NCBI GenBank assembly: GCA_028565635.1
Contig: JAOXYB010054334.1
Location: forward strand, 1-11,326
DNA: 11,326 nucleotides
Source of the DNA: Phoronis ovalis
Lineage: Eukaryota; Phoronida; Phoronidae
Direction: 5' to 3'
The notes beneath the pieces are model-generated. The model saw only the letters and a list, made by a program, of their open reading frames with translations, ran no database searches and was not told where the DNA came from. Shown one piece after another: positions 1 through 8,713 of this stretch (its first letter is position 1; each line of letters begins with the position of its first letter). The translations under genes were made by a program, and so were the position numbers.

Positions 1-34
1 TGGTGTAAACTAAAAATTTGACAAGTTATAAATG

Positions 35-75
35 AATAAGGTTTAAAAACACCCAAAAGGGACTGAGGTCAGTCT
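35..75 (+). repeat. Dispersed repeat, copy 1 (partial at window edge)
   Basis: This copy starts AATAAGGTTTAAAAACAC and ends GGGACTGAGGTCAGTCT. It matches 2169-2217, where the same order of blocks occurs (AATAAG, TTTAAAA, CAC, CCCAAA, GGGACTGAG, AGTCT). The second copy has about 8 extra bases in the middle. Both copies are preceded by TGGTG at a variable distance, at 1 and at 2157, so the repeat may extend to or beyond the left window edge. No coding content is visible in it. It could be the end of a larger interspersed element. Confidence 0.5.
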
Positions 76-1140
76 AAGTTAATAACTAGTAGTTTATCCA
101 CTTCCAAATGTGTGGTCATATCCAGCCAGTTTACACAAATTAGCAGGAGGAGGTAATTGTGGTTTTTGCATGTCACAAGAATGTAACTGTAGTAAAAGCA
201 CCCACATTGAGTATACGGGAGAGATAAGCCTGGGTATGCAACTGATACAACTTTATATAGCTTCCCGCCATTCAGCATGTCTTCACTCATTTATTGTTAA
301 ATGTGAGGGAGGTAAAATGTCATTTCCACAAAATGTGCCTTCCTTTTTAAGTCAATATACCATGTACATATAGAGAACATTATACCGCTAATATCATATG
401 TGCAGCCTTACTACAAAGTTGCAATCATTTTTTTTACAAATTGTACGGAAAGTTAATATGGCAAGTTCATTTTATAAAAACGTTGATACTTTCTGAGTGA
501 AGGTATCGAATAATTTCAAAAATTTCATCTCTGTAGAATTGAGATTGACAGAAATGATACTTTACCTGTGAACCATTGAACACTTAAAATATGCACTAAC
601 AACTTATAAAAACGTTGTTACGTCTTTTGATGGGAAAGATTTGTAACGACTCCTATTGTTCTGCAAAGACCCAACCGTTGATCTGCAAAGACAACGACAC
701 GTTACATTAAATAGCAGCAAGTATCATTATTTTCATAGACTTATCCTGTTAGTTGTCTACTCAGACTTACCATAATACATATTTCATTTTTTGCTTTGAA
801 CCTCAAATCAGTGAACATATGAACCATAATATGACTATACTCACACCCAATTATCAGATTATCAGCATTGCTTTCACAAAGACCCAAATTCTGTTCAGAC
901 CCAAAGTTAAAAGCTCATTGCAAAAATGTCAGAATCTGATCTAGAATTCTTGGAAGAATGGGTCTTCCTTGCATTTGTCCTATCTAGCTAATCCACCAAC
1001 CCTAAACCACCGTCTAGAACATACCAAATGCACCTACAACTTACATTTCACCTAGCATATACTGCCAAATTGAGTTTATATATGTTTCCATGTGCAACAT
1101 ATATCTGATAGTACGAAGGGCATACTTTTAAAATAATTTT
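76..1140. other. No supported gene; AT-rich DNA
   Basis: Frames of about 70-90 codons are open on both strands between 69 and 373, but neither shows convincing codon choice. A perfect 14-bp direct repeat, TTATAAAAACGTTG, occurs at 472-485 and 604-617. The 11-mer TCTGCAAAGAC occurs twice in a row, at 660 and 682. Read on the minus strand, these two copies resemble tandem splice acceptors (GTCTTTGCAG). A short frame of about 25 codons follows them, which is too weak to call as an exon. Confidence 0.4.
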
Positions 1141-1162
1141 TAGAATTCTGTAAATTTATAAG

Positions 1163-1182
1163 ACACACACACACATATATAT
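1163..1182. repeat. (AC)n(AT)n microsatellite
   Basis: Six AC dinucleotides run directly into about four AT dinucleotides. This is a simple compound microsatellite with no gene context. Confidence 0.9.
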
Positions 1183-2100
1183 AGTCTGTGTAGAGACTAC
1201 ATTCCACCGGAACTACTACTATTTTCTTACTGCAGAGAAATAACTAAAAATTTCTTCACTTTCTCACAGCGTGAATAAGAGAAAGCAAGAAAAATGGATG
1301 AACATATATTCACCTAATTGGCAAAATAACAGTTTTATAGCAACTGGTTATTATGACTCAAAACATATCAATATTTACTGAAGACTGAAGTTTATCAACT
1401 TCTGTGGTTGCCACTTCAATAGGATGGTGTGAGGCCTAGGCATTCCATAAGCTATACAATAAAAATTCTCAATTCAACTGAGATTTCATACACTCCTTTT
1501 CAAGTTTTAATTCCCTAAATCCAAAACTTAAATTTCAGATTTAAACACACCATTTTCCCCGATTTTCTTAGTTTCCATAAATTCAAACTGAATCAGACTA
1601 CCATTCTATCCCTCTTTTTGACAAAAAGTACATGTGATTTCAAACAGCCCGAATTTTTTAAGTTTCTCAAATTCAAACACTCCAAGTTTTCAAATGTGTT
1701 ACTTATTTTGTTATTTCTTGTACTCTTACATCTTGGGCATAATTCCGTTGAATGAGTAATATTGTCTGCATTTGGTAGTTATTCCATTCCAGTTGTTTTC
1801 ATTTCCTCAGTTTCTCAGAATTGGTACACCCCCACACATTACAAAAAAAAATTATTATTTTTGGCTGTACGAATTTGTGAATTCTTAATATTATGAATAC
1901 GTTTCAATGATCTCCACCTCCAGTCAGCTAGTCTGTGCTCAGACTGTTTTCTGCATATTATTATTATTGTTATATATTTATAAATTAAGTTCTGGCTGTA
2001 TCACAGTATACTATTACACATACGAGCAGAAAAAAAAAACTACGTAAAAAGTGTCATACAGTTGCACTGAATGTATTATATACCCTTTAGTGGAGGAGCA
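1183..2100. other. No supported gene; AT-rich DNA
   Basis: Only homopolymer runs (for example the A run near 1842 and the A run near 2031) and low-complexity T-rich or ATT-rich stretches are visible. On the minus strand a pyrimidine-rich acceptor-like site near 1232 opens a frame of about 50 codons, but that frame runs through the microsatellite and reads like chance. Confidence 0.4.
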
Positions 2101-2156
2101 TTTAATACTGGGCTAATATTTTGATACTGAATAAATATTTTGATACTGGGTAAAGA
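2101..2156 (+). repeat. Three-copy 18-19 bp tandem repeat
   Basis: Three adjacent units, at 2101-2118, 2119-2137 and 2138-2156, share the core TTTTGATACTGGGTAAA with substitutions. The third unit abuts the TGGTG that precedes dispersed repeat copy 2, so it may be part of the same mobile sequence. Confidence 0.75.
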
Positions 2157-2168
2157 TGGTGATCACTT

Positions 2169-2217
2169 AATAAGTTTTAAAAGCACAATTTTACCCAAAG
2201 GGGACTGAGTTAAGTCT
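2169..2217 (+). repeat. Dispersed repeat, copy 2
   Basis: Second copy of the repeat at 35-75, in the same orientation. Shared blocks are AATAAG, TTTTAAAA, CAC, CCCAAA, GGGACTGAG and AGTCT. Relative to copy 1 it carries an insertion of about 8 bases between CAC and CCCAAA and a few substitutions. The two copies are about 2.1 kb apart. Confidence 0.5.
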
Positions 2218-3506
2218 TTCAGTCATACAAAAATATTTTCAAAATGCTGTTCAAGTACAAGACATCTTTTAACAAATTGTTGGATTTTTTATTTTTCCTT
2301 ATGCAAAACTAGAGTAATTAAAATCTTACAAAATCAGATATTACTTATGATTGAATGTACACTATAATTGTCAGCGGGTTCAACCCGTTTGTATGGGTAA
2401 TGCTGGTATATATATTTTAGCAGCAGTGAAATCAGTAACCATGAGGGTACACAAGCTAATTACTACCATTTGAAACAAATTGGGGACCTGTGATATCCTG
2501 GTGTACTGTGCCCTTGACCGAGTACGAGTATTGTCTGATGATAAATTTTACTGTTTATATGTTACACTAAATTTCCAGTGAATTTCAAATCTAGATGACA
2601 TTATTATTGTTTTTTCAAATCTGTGGCCTTTTAATTGTGCAATGCTACCCATTTATTAATGCAGTAACCATGGAGTGTGATATGACAAGTTTAGTAAAGA
2701 TTCTTCAAGCAACTGTGATGAGACTTTGCTGCATGCATAATGTCCTAATTTTAATTTTCTTATTCAACGAAACTATGAATTGCACCTCGTAAAGTAATAT
2801 TTAAAACTACTTGACTGCTGTATGTTGTCGATTACATTTTCACAGCTATAGTGCACTGGATTGATGTAGCATCCAAGATTTATTTGAATACAAGGAGGGA
2901 ATTTTGACAATTTCTTTGATGTCTAATTCCCTCAGTCTATATTTGGCCTAGAACTTGCATTGAATCTCCTCTTTCATAAAATTTTATAAAACTTGAAGGA
3001 AGTCATTAAAATCATTAATGTTTATATTTCATATCATTTCTTTAAAGAATTGGAGAGAACTCAGGATAATCTGCTCAGTTCAAATATGTTGTGTCCACTT
3101 TCACCAATTTTCGCTTTTTACAACAAGTTGATGCTAGCATTTAGCAAGTCATTTCAACTTCTATTCAAAGTCTGTTGGAATTCAACTTTATATGTAATAA
3201 CAATTAACATACTGAGTGAAAAAGACTATTTGTACATCAAGTTGAGGTTGAACTCTATGCAAATCCAATACCATAATCCTTATAAGCATAAAAAATGAAA
3301 CACCAGGAAAATGTCCTTTCTGACCTGGCATGGAAATCAAACTTTGCACCTAATGCACTTAGGACTAAGAAAAGTTATGTGTTTCAATAATGGTGTGAAA
3401 ACAGTAGGATAGGCAGGTAGGCATTAAAGAAAAAATTATTGATCAAAACATGAAAGACACAATGAAAATAATAAAACAAGTATTTTCTGTGAAATACGAA
3501 AACAAA
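2218..3506. other. No supported gene; small hairpin inside
   Basis: AT-rich DNA. It holds a palindrome CGGGTTCAACCCG near 2378 and a true-ATG open frame of 65 codons at 2595-2792. That frame starts with a hydrophobic stretch (MTLLLFFQICGLLIVQ), but its composition is what AT-rich non-coding DNA gives. A hairpin at 2895-2943 is listed separately. A further open frame at 2993-3298 lacks an ATG start and looks random. Confidence 0.4.
2895..2943 (+). other. Imperfect hairpin
   Basis: GAGGGAATT at 2895-2903 pairs perfectly with AATTCCCTC at 2935-2943. After a small internal loop, GACA pairs with TGTC around a loop of about 10 bases. The total is about 13 base pairs in 49 bases. This is too short for a convincing microRNA precursor. 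It may simply be a chance inverted repeat. Confidence 0.4.
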
Positions 3507-3544
3507 TTAGGGTTAGGAAGGGTTAATAATGGTTGGGAGGGTTA
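3507..3544 (+). repeat. Short telomere-like G-rich patch
   Basis: TTAGGGTTAGG at 3507-3517 is followed by three more GGTTA/GGTTG-type units up to 3544. It resembles a degenerate interstitial fragment of the animal telomere repeat TTAGGG. It is very short, so the resemblance may be accidental. Confidence 0.3.
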
Positions 3545-3825
3545 CTAGAAACACACTATTTTTTATACAGGCCTTGCAAGTTTTGTTATACTTTGTGACA
3601 AATTCACCTTAAGTTTATACCAGACTATTTATTAACAAGTCGGTGACATATTATCCCAAAATCCTAACGAAATACCATTAAAAATGAAAATTATATCTAT
3701 GTAAAAACATTAAACTGTAGCTCCGACAAAGCGTAAATGAGATGTGGTAATAGCGAAAGTGGAAAAAAAGAATAAATTACGTACAAGTACGACCTTCATT
3801 CATCATTATTTTTTTCACACAAATA

Positions 3826-4285
3826 ACATAGTTGCCAACTGTCATGCACTGTGCATGATTGTCACGCATTTTGATTGGTTGTCATGCAACACGCATGGAC
3901 GTCTAAATTTCACACATTTCGGTCAAAATGACTTTTTTGCAGATTTTGTTCGTCCGCAGTGTTTAAACGGGATGTTCCGTCGAATAATTATTATACTTTT
4001 GACTATAGTTTTAGCCGCAAGCTCAGCTTTACAACCGGATGTTATATATTATTAAGTCCAGGCCTGTCAGGGGGGGTGTGTTGGGTGCGTCAACACGTAT
4101 CTGGGCGTATTCTTACAATAGGAGTGGAAATGGTTTTTTTTGCTTGTCAATTTTTTCTGGCAGCAGAGACGTTTCAGTGACCTTTTTCAATTACTGACGT
4201 GATATTTCTGAAGTCAGCTGCTATGATTCGCCAATTTATTTGCCGTTCTGTCATACATTCAAATTTCTAAATATTGGCAACTATG
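3826..4285. mobile_element. Possible miniature inverted-repeat element
   Basis: CATAGTTGCCAA at 3827-3838 is the exact reverse complement of TTGGCAACTATG at 4274-4285. The flanks offer a 5-bp candidate target duplication AAATA (3821-3825 and 4286-4290), which is low complexity. Between the ends the DNA is richer in G+C and CpG than its surroundings (GTCACGCA, GTCCGCAG, a G7 run, CGTCAACACG), as expected of inserted DNA. No transposase is encoded. Overlapping open frames at 3744-4055 and 3959-4180 lie mostly inside it. One contains an ATG at 3972 that opens a 27-residue hydrophobic peptide before a stop. Alternatively this is a CpG-richer promoter-like patch: it holds ATTGG (inverted CCAAT) near 3872. 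Confidence 0.4.
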
Positions 4286-4290
4286 AAATA

Positions 4291-5189
4291 GGGTTCCCAT
4301 CAAATTCAGCACATACACATACACATATTCAGGGTACTTGGTCATATGTCATAGTACTTCCAAATAAATGCAACACTTTATTTAAGTAATTACTTTCAGT
4401 AGACAAAAATACTGTGATCTACTTTCCCAGTAAAGAATGCGACATCTAGTGACAAAATGTGTCTTGTTGTCAGGTTCCATTCTGATACAGGTAATATTTT
4501 GTAAAATTGTCATTTAGTCTTCAGTTTTACATAGAAGATCATTTAAAAACATGCTCATACACCATTAATAGCTAAAAATTGCAGGGACCTCAACTATAAA
4601 TATACATTACATAGTTCAAGATGTGCAACAAATTATTTGAATCATGAATATTAGTAGGTATATATACCCATATACTAAAGTTAAATAAGGCAGCTGGATT
4701 TACAACAATGCGGATACACAATTTTGATTTTTTTTATATATACAACAGAGTCAGCCTGCTTGAACTTCTTTGTTAGCTAACAAGTTCTATTCGTTAGAAT
4801 CCAAATCTCGTATTTCACATTTCTGAGATGTTCCAACAAAATCTAACAAGCAAAACTGTCATGTGTACTATTTATAAGGATTTTTTTGCAAAAATTGTTT
4901 TATAAGTTAGCTAGCTAGCCGTTCTTCCAGAATCTTACCCTTGACCATCTATAGACTAACTGTTAACAAACTATACAAGATTAGGTATATGCTTTTAACT
5001 GAACAGGCTTATAGTATGTATGTTAAAAAAAATAAATACTAAATTTTCAATAAGGTAAAATTCATCCAGGTTGTATCTACATTGGTAGTCTATATAAAAT
5101 AGATTTTTAAAAAAATAAAATTTCAATATTTCAAACTGAAATATCAATTGTAGGTCATGTGCATTCTCTTTTGTTTTCTTTGGTACAGT
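4291..5189. other. No supported gene; AT-rich DNA
   Basis: Nothing coding is visible. It contains a short ACACAT triplet repeat near 4311-4326, a T-rich/TATATA run near 4730 and the palindromic GCTAGCTAGC near 4910. All are simple sequence. Confidence 0.5.
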
Positions 5190-5197
5190 ACATTACA

Positions 5198-5592
5198 CCC
5201 GGGGGTCACTACAAAAGATTATATACGGGTATGCTAGGCACAAAAAAATGAAAAATCCCTACCCAGGAGACAAATTTTGAAAAATAGCTACCCCTTGAAA
5301 AAATATAATGAAAGAATATAAGCGAAAATATCCCTGTAACAGTCCCCTGCAATGGCAGTTCCCGGGCACTTTCTTTGCCGGTTTCTTTGAAATTTATGAA
5401 AAAACGTACCCTTTAAAGCGGAGAGATAGATCTTGAGTTAGATAGCACTAGATGACAGACCCTTGACCCGGACAAGGTAAAATAAATAGCAAAAAAGCAC
5501 CCCTTGAGCCGGACGCTGTGCCATAATATAGACCCCTTGAGCGCCAAGCATCCCCATCATCACTTTATATTGAGTGACCCCCCCCCCCCGGG
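5198..5592. mobile_element. Miniature inverted-repeat transposable element, copy A
   Basis: The left end is CCCGGGGGTCACT at 5198-5210. The right end is AGTGAC, twelve C and GGG at 5573-5592. They are exact inverted repeats except for the length of the G/C tract (5 against 12). The element is bounded by a perfect 8-bp duplication ACATTACA (5190-5197 and 5593-5600). A second inverted pair sits about 29 bases inside each end: GGGTATGC at 5227 and GCATCCCC at 5549. The interior repeats an ACCCCTTGAGCCGGAC-like motif at 5459, 5499 and 5532. No transposase is present, so it is non-autonomous. Eight-bp duplications are typical of hAT and P superfamilies; the superfamily here is an inference. It shares its ends with 9026-9279. 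Confidence 0.9.
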
Positions 5593-5600
5593 ACATTACA

Positions 5601-6338
5601 GAAGTGTTCATATATTATTAGTGTACTATACTGACTTCAAACAAACCTGTTGGTCCCTTGGGATAAACTGCACATCACTCAAAAGGTCATCCAGCCATTA
5701 ATTATTTATATATCATTAAAATATCACACTATATACAGAGTTGCTGGTGCTGTCTGCTAGATAGATACAGGAGAGAGAGGAAAATGAATTCAAACAATGG
5801 CCTATAAAATTAAATAGTAGATTTATATTGGGGTTATTTTGTTGTACACAAAAGGGTAAAATAGTAAATCAAATCAGGAAGAGCATTGTACAATAATAGT
5901 AAAAAATACACATGCTTAAAATCAAAACAGCATCAGTGACACAGTCAGCCAAACACATAAAAAGGCACAGAGTTTTAGGTTTTTCCCAGATAGACTCTCT
6001 GAAACTATCTAGCCCAAAAAGATGCAAAAGAGTATAATATATACCCTATTCTCCTATGCTTGCTTACAGATAAATGTAATTGTCGGAGTTATGATACAAG
6101 GAGGTTCCGTTGAAAAGGGTCTGCTTTTGAGGTCCTAGGTATCTCTAAGTACTGTATTTTACTTGAATTTGGTATCTCTACTGTCAGTTTTTTACTTTTT
6201 ATTTATTTTCTAGGACCACTTCTTCAGTGTTTATTATCGGGATTTGAACCAATATAAATTTGGTATCTGTACCCTAAGTTTCTTTACCATATGTTATATC
6301 TTTACTGACAAGATTTTTACAATTTGTATCTCCGACAG
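5601..6338. other. Intergenic or intronic DNA upstream of the + exon
   Basis: No exon is certain here. A good acceptor-like site (TGCTTGCTTACAG, ending 6069) opens a + frame of 22 codons to a stop near 6138. The minus strand of the same patch is also open, so I left it uncalled. The phrase TTGGTATCTSTAC recurs near 6138, 6171 and 6258 as a small degenerate repeat. The segment just before 6339 is pyrimidine-rich and fits an intron 3' end. Confidence 0.35.
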
Positions 6339-6567
6339 CATTTTTGAGCTGGGAGTTCCAGCTGAACCCCGTCGGAATGAATGGAAGTCATATCCCCGAG
6401 ATTTCGCCAAAATCTTTTATAAACATGTTGCCTTGGATGCCCTACTGTGTGCCCCCATCAAAAAAACTTTCCTGTATTTAGTGAAGAAAAGCCTCCTGAA
6501 AAAATATGTTATGCTTAGGAACCTTTTAGAATATCACACACAAGCAGAGCAATATCATGATGGTTAA
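6339..6567 (+). CDS. Probable last coding exon, protein of unknown family
   Basis: An intron-like tract ends in TGTATCTCCGACAG at 6338. From there the frame is open for 75 codons to a TAA at 6565-6567. Codon use changes sharply from the AT-rich surroundings: GAG CTG, GCC, CCC, CGT CGG and CTG codons appear in the first half. The peptide begins IFELGVPAEPRRNEWKSYPR and goes on with DFAKIFYKHVALDALLCAPI. A lysine- and leucine-rich helix-like middle follows, and the end is QAEQYHDG. The exon starts with the third base of a codon, so the previous exon must end in phase 2; I could not identify that exon. There is no signal peptide or clear membrane segment. I do not recognise the family. A possible polyadenylation signal AATAAA lies at 6942. 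The opposite strand is also partly open, so the call is tentative. Confidence 0.4.
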
Positions 6568-6975
6568 TTGCTTTACAATATCAAGGTCAGTATTAACAAT
6601 GCAGATACACAATGTATTCTTTCCATAAACAATATAACAGGCAGTTAAGTTTTGATGTTTACCTTTTAAAAGAATGCTCAAATGCTATAAAACACAAATA
6701 ATACAATCTGAACAAATACCTCCTTGTCAATAACAAAAGAAACCACATAACACAAGATTTATGAGTCACCCACACATAAAATGAGTACATATTATTATCC
6801 AGTTTTCATAATTCTATCATATTATGATTAATATTCCTAGCATGCATATTAATGATTTACCATTTCCAGTGTTGCCCATAAGAATTTACCCACCATCTAT
6901 TGGCTATGACATTATAGATGTACACCCAGAACATGTATATAAATAAAATTCTAATAATCTATACAGGACTGGTTG
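6568..6975. other. Possible 3' untranslated region of the + exon
   Basis: AT-rich DNA without a convincing frame. AATAAA at 6942-6947, followed about 20 bases later by GGACTGGTTGAAGG (GT-rich), could serve as the polyadenylation signal of the gene ending at 6567. That would give a 3' untranslated region of about 400 bases. This is positional inference only. Confidence 0.25.
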
Positions 6976-7508
6976 AAGGTTACCCTACATATAGGCTCCC
7001 TAAACGGGTATGAATTTTGTGGGGAACACTGATATCCTGTATTAAACTGATATGTGCTAGTATCCTGATGTTAAGAATTTGTGAGTAACAAGAATGCACA
7101 AAAAAATAAATCTTTAGTTCTGAAGAATCTAACTTCCTACAAAAAGTGATATTAGTGGTTCAAGCTTCATACACAGTTTGTCCTCTCAAGGTTATCCCGA
7201 TATATATATATATTGCCATCTTGGAATATGCAACAAATATGGGGTTACTATTGAAATAGTCCCTAATTTGAGTAGGGTGTAAAATAAATATTATTTTCTG
7301 GTGTAATTTGGGTGTCTTCAATTTTTATCTTGGATGATATATCGGTCTGGTTTCCTTTGATTTTCTAGAAATATGGGTTAGTTTTTCATCATTTTGGTAT
7401 AAATACGGGGTCTACTTTATGACATTACCTAGGTATAAACATGGTCAATTTTTTTTTTGAGTCTTGGTGGCACATCCCTCTCAATTCAAGAGAGACTATT
7501 CCCCAGGG
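6976..7508. mobile_element. Degenerate relative of the CCCGGGGG miniature element, copy C
   Basis: Both ends have decayed: about GGTTACCCT near 6979 on the left and GACTATTCCCCAGGG at 7494-7508 on the right. The subterminal signature survives at the family spacing: GGGTATG at 7006 and GGCACATCCCT at 7469-7479, each about 30 bases inside its end. On the minus strand, GGGATGTGCC lines up with GGGATGTGC at 9057 in copy B. Internal phrases such as AAATACGGGGTCTAC and GGTATAAAC recur. No intact target duplication is visible, so the borders are approximate, mainly on the left. The copy appears older than those at 5198 and 9026. Confidence 0.5.
7201..7212. repeat. (TA)6 microsatellite
   Basis: Six TA dinucleotides in a row inside the decayed element. 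Simple repeat. Confidence 0.85.
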
Positions 7509-8003
7509 CTTGTCGACCTCTGAATATCACAAATTCAGCAATTCACCCTGATTTTCCACTTGCATAAATATCCAGAGAGTGAAATATGAAAGAATATAGC
7601 ACATTTATAACAATATACGGAACAGTAAAACTGAAAATTATACCAAATACCAAGAAGAGTTATTGATACAAAAGTGTTACTGAAAATTCTGTCGTTTTCC
7701 ACAAGTGTTAGGCAATAAACAATAGATCTGATTAAACTTTGTGCAACCCAGTACTTCGAATACAAATAACATTTACAGGGATATTCAAAAACGATTAAAT
7801 AGATAGAAATACAAATCTGTAATATAAGACACTCTGCAAGTGATGAAATTTAATTAAGCTCATGTAAACATAATAGTTTCTTTAACTGGAAACACTTTTA
7901 CAAAATTTAAGAAGGCTATTTAATATTCTGATATACATATTTTAGTAAGTATATAGGTTATAAAACATTTGTAACTCTAGTCAAGAATTAACTTTATGCT
8001 GTA
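7509..8003. other. No supported gene; AT-rich DNA
   Basis: A minus-strand frame at 7535-7765 is open for 76 codons. It consists of the F, I, Y, C and S residues expected from random AT-rich DNA, and it has no splice or promoter context. Nothing else stands out. Confidence 0.45.
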
Positions 8004-8135
8004 ATGTCAAGTACCATCAAGTTTCATGATTATAACATATCAAATGACTGTATTGTGGAAGCCTGTTCTACATTAGCAGAGGTTGGCGCCCAGTTGCAGT
8101 TTTTAAATAGCATTTTTTATGTTATACACTACTGA
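8004..8135. other. Small GC-richer patch open on both strands
   Basis: On the + strand an ATG at 8004 opens 43 codons to TGA at 8133. The middle reads DCIVEACSTLAEVGAQLQFL, which is protein-like. On the minus strand an ATG at 8113 opens 27 codons to TAA ending at 8030, containing NWAPTSANVEQAST. Both readings depend on the same GC-richer core near 8055-8100. No good splice sites flank either reading. It may be an exon fragment on one strand, or chance. I do not recognise either peptide. Confidence 0.2.
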
Positions 8136-8489
8136 TTGATAGAGAAAAGATGTCTTGTCCAACAGATTCCCTACAGGTTTTTTAAAAGTTTCTGTAACTT
8201 GAATATCCCAAAAGTCCTGACAAATGAAAGGGTTTGTAATACTGTTGTATGCAAAACATTTATATATGATACCACATATTATAAAATGTTGCTGTGCGAT
8301 TACTTTAAAATAGAGCTAAAACTATAGAATTCATGCTGATTTGTAATTAGTAGTAAATGTAAATAAAATGTAGGATATATAACAAGATCTTATGTACATG
8401 TATTGATCTCTTGTTATGTGCCAGACTTCAGTAATAATTCGGTTATCAAGCTTATAATACAAATATTGAACGATTATACCACAAATCCC
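8136..8489. other. No supported gene; AT-rich DNA
   Basis: A + frame open at 8136-8327 has no ATG start and random-looking composition. The rest is AT-rich with no visible repeat or motif. Confidence 0.45.
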
Positions 8490-8624
8490 TCACGCTTTAG
8501 CATAACTCACACCGTAGCCCCACACTATGAATAAGTAATGCAAAGCAGGTTTCTCAAGATAATTCAACCAAGCCAGAGGGGAAATAAAACAATTAATCCC
8601 AAATACATGACCCAAGTATGCCAA
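8490..8624 (-). CDS. Possible terminal coding exon, unknown protein
   Basis: On the minus strand a frame is open for 44 codons from 8624 down to a TGA at 8492-8490. The latter part uses GC-richer codons and reads PLAWLNYLEKPALHYLFIVW followed by GYGVSYAKA and the stop. It looks more protein-like than its surroundings and includes a hydrophobic stretch. An AG at 8626-8625 could be the acceptor, but it lies inside the 27-bp minisatellite and its pyrimidine tract is poor. The frame does not join directly in phase with the exon at 9679-9805, so another exon would be needed between them. I do not recognise the family, and chance remains a real possibility. Confidence 0.2.
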   Translation of the reverse strand: MAYLGHVFGINCFISPLAWLNYLEKPALHYLFIVWGYGVSYAKA

Positions 8625-8709
8625 CTATAATACATGACCCAAGTATGCCAACTATAATACATGACCCAAGTATGCCAACTATAATACATGACCCAAGTAT
8701 GTCAACTAT
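8602..8709 (+). repeat. 27-bp minisatellite, four copies
   Basis: Four contiguous copies lie at 8602-8628, 8629-8655, 8656-8682 and 8683-8709. Each starts AATACATGACCCAAGTATG and ends CCAACTAT. Copies 1-3 are identical; copy 4 differs by one C-to-T change at 8702. The near identity points to recent expansion. The period is nine codons, so one minus-strand frame stays open through all four copies, with repeat peptide IVGILGSCI. Nothing shows that this is translated. Confidence 0.97.
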
Positions 8710-8713
8710 AACG

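Noticed and set aside
69-373. Overlapping open frames on both strands (73 and 87 codons)
   Set aside because: They are open in opposite directions over the same bases. The + frame has no ATG start, and its left end abuts a dispersed repeat. Some donor-like sites exist (for example GAGGTAAAA near 310) but no convincing acceptor.
2595-2792. 65-codon ATG frame with a signal-peptide-like start
   Set aside because: The hydrophobic start is what T-rich codons give. The rest has random composition, and no promoter, splice or polyadenylation context supports it.
3744-4180. Two overlapping + frames, one with a signal-like peptide starting at 3972
   Set aside because: They lie mostly in the possible miniature element, reach stops without a usable donor, and have no ATG in good context apart from the 27-residue one.
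5640-5698. Minus-strand exon-like segment with a CAACAG|GTTTGT donor (WLDDLLSDVQFIPRDQQ)
   Set aside because: The donor is good, but the frame has an immediate upstream stop and no AG acceptor between that stop and the open segment.
5504-5701. 65-codon + frame
   Set aside because: It begins inside miniature element copy A and runs through its C12 inverted repeat, so it is a by-product of the repeat.
7425-7511. Minus-strand segment that would splice in phase after the exon at 9679-9805 (VDKPWGIVSLELRGMCHQDS)
   Set aside because: It has acceptor, donor and phase, but it coincides with the decayed end of miniature element copy C and aligns with copy B, so the frame is repeat-derived.
7535-7765. 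76-codon minus-strand frame
   Set aside because: Composition is dominated by F, I, Y, C and S, as random AT-rich DNA gives. There is no codon bias or flanking context.
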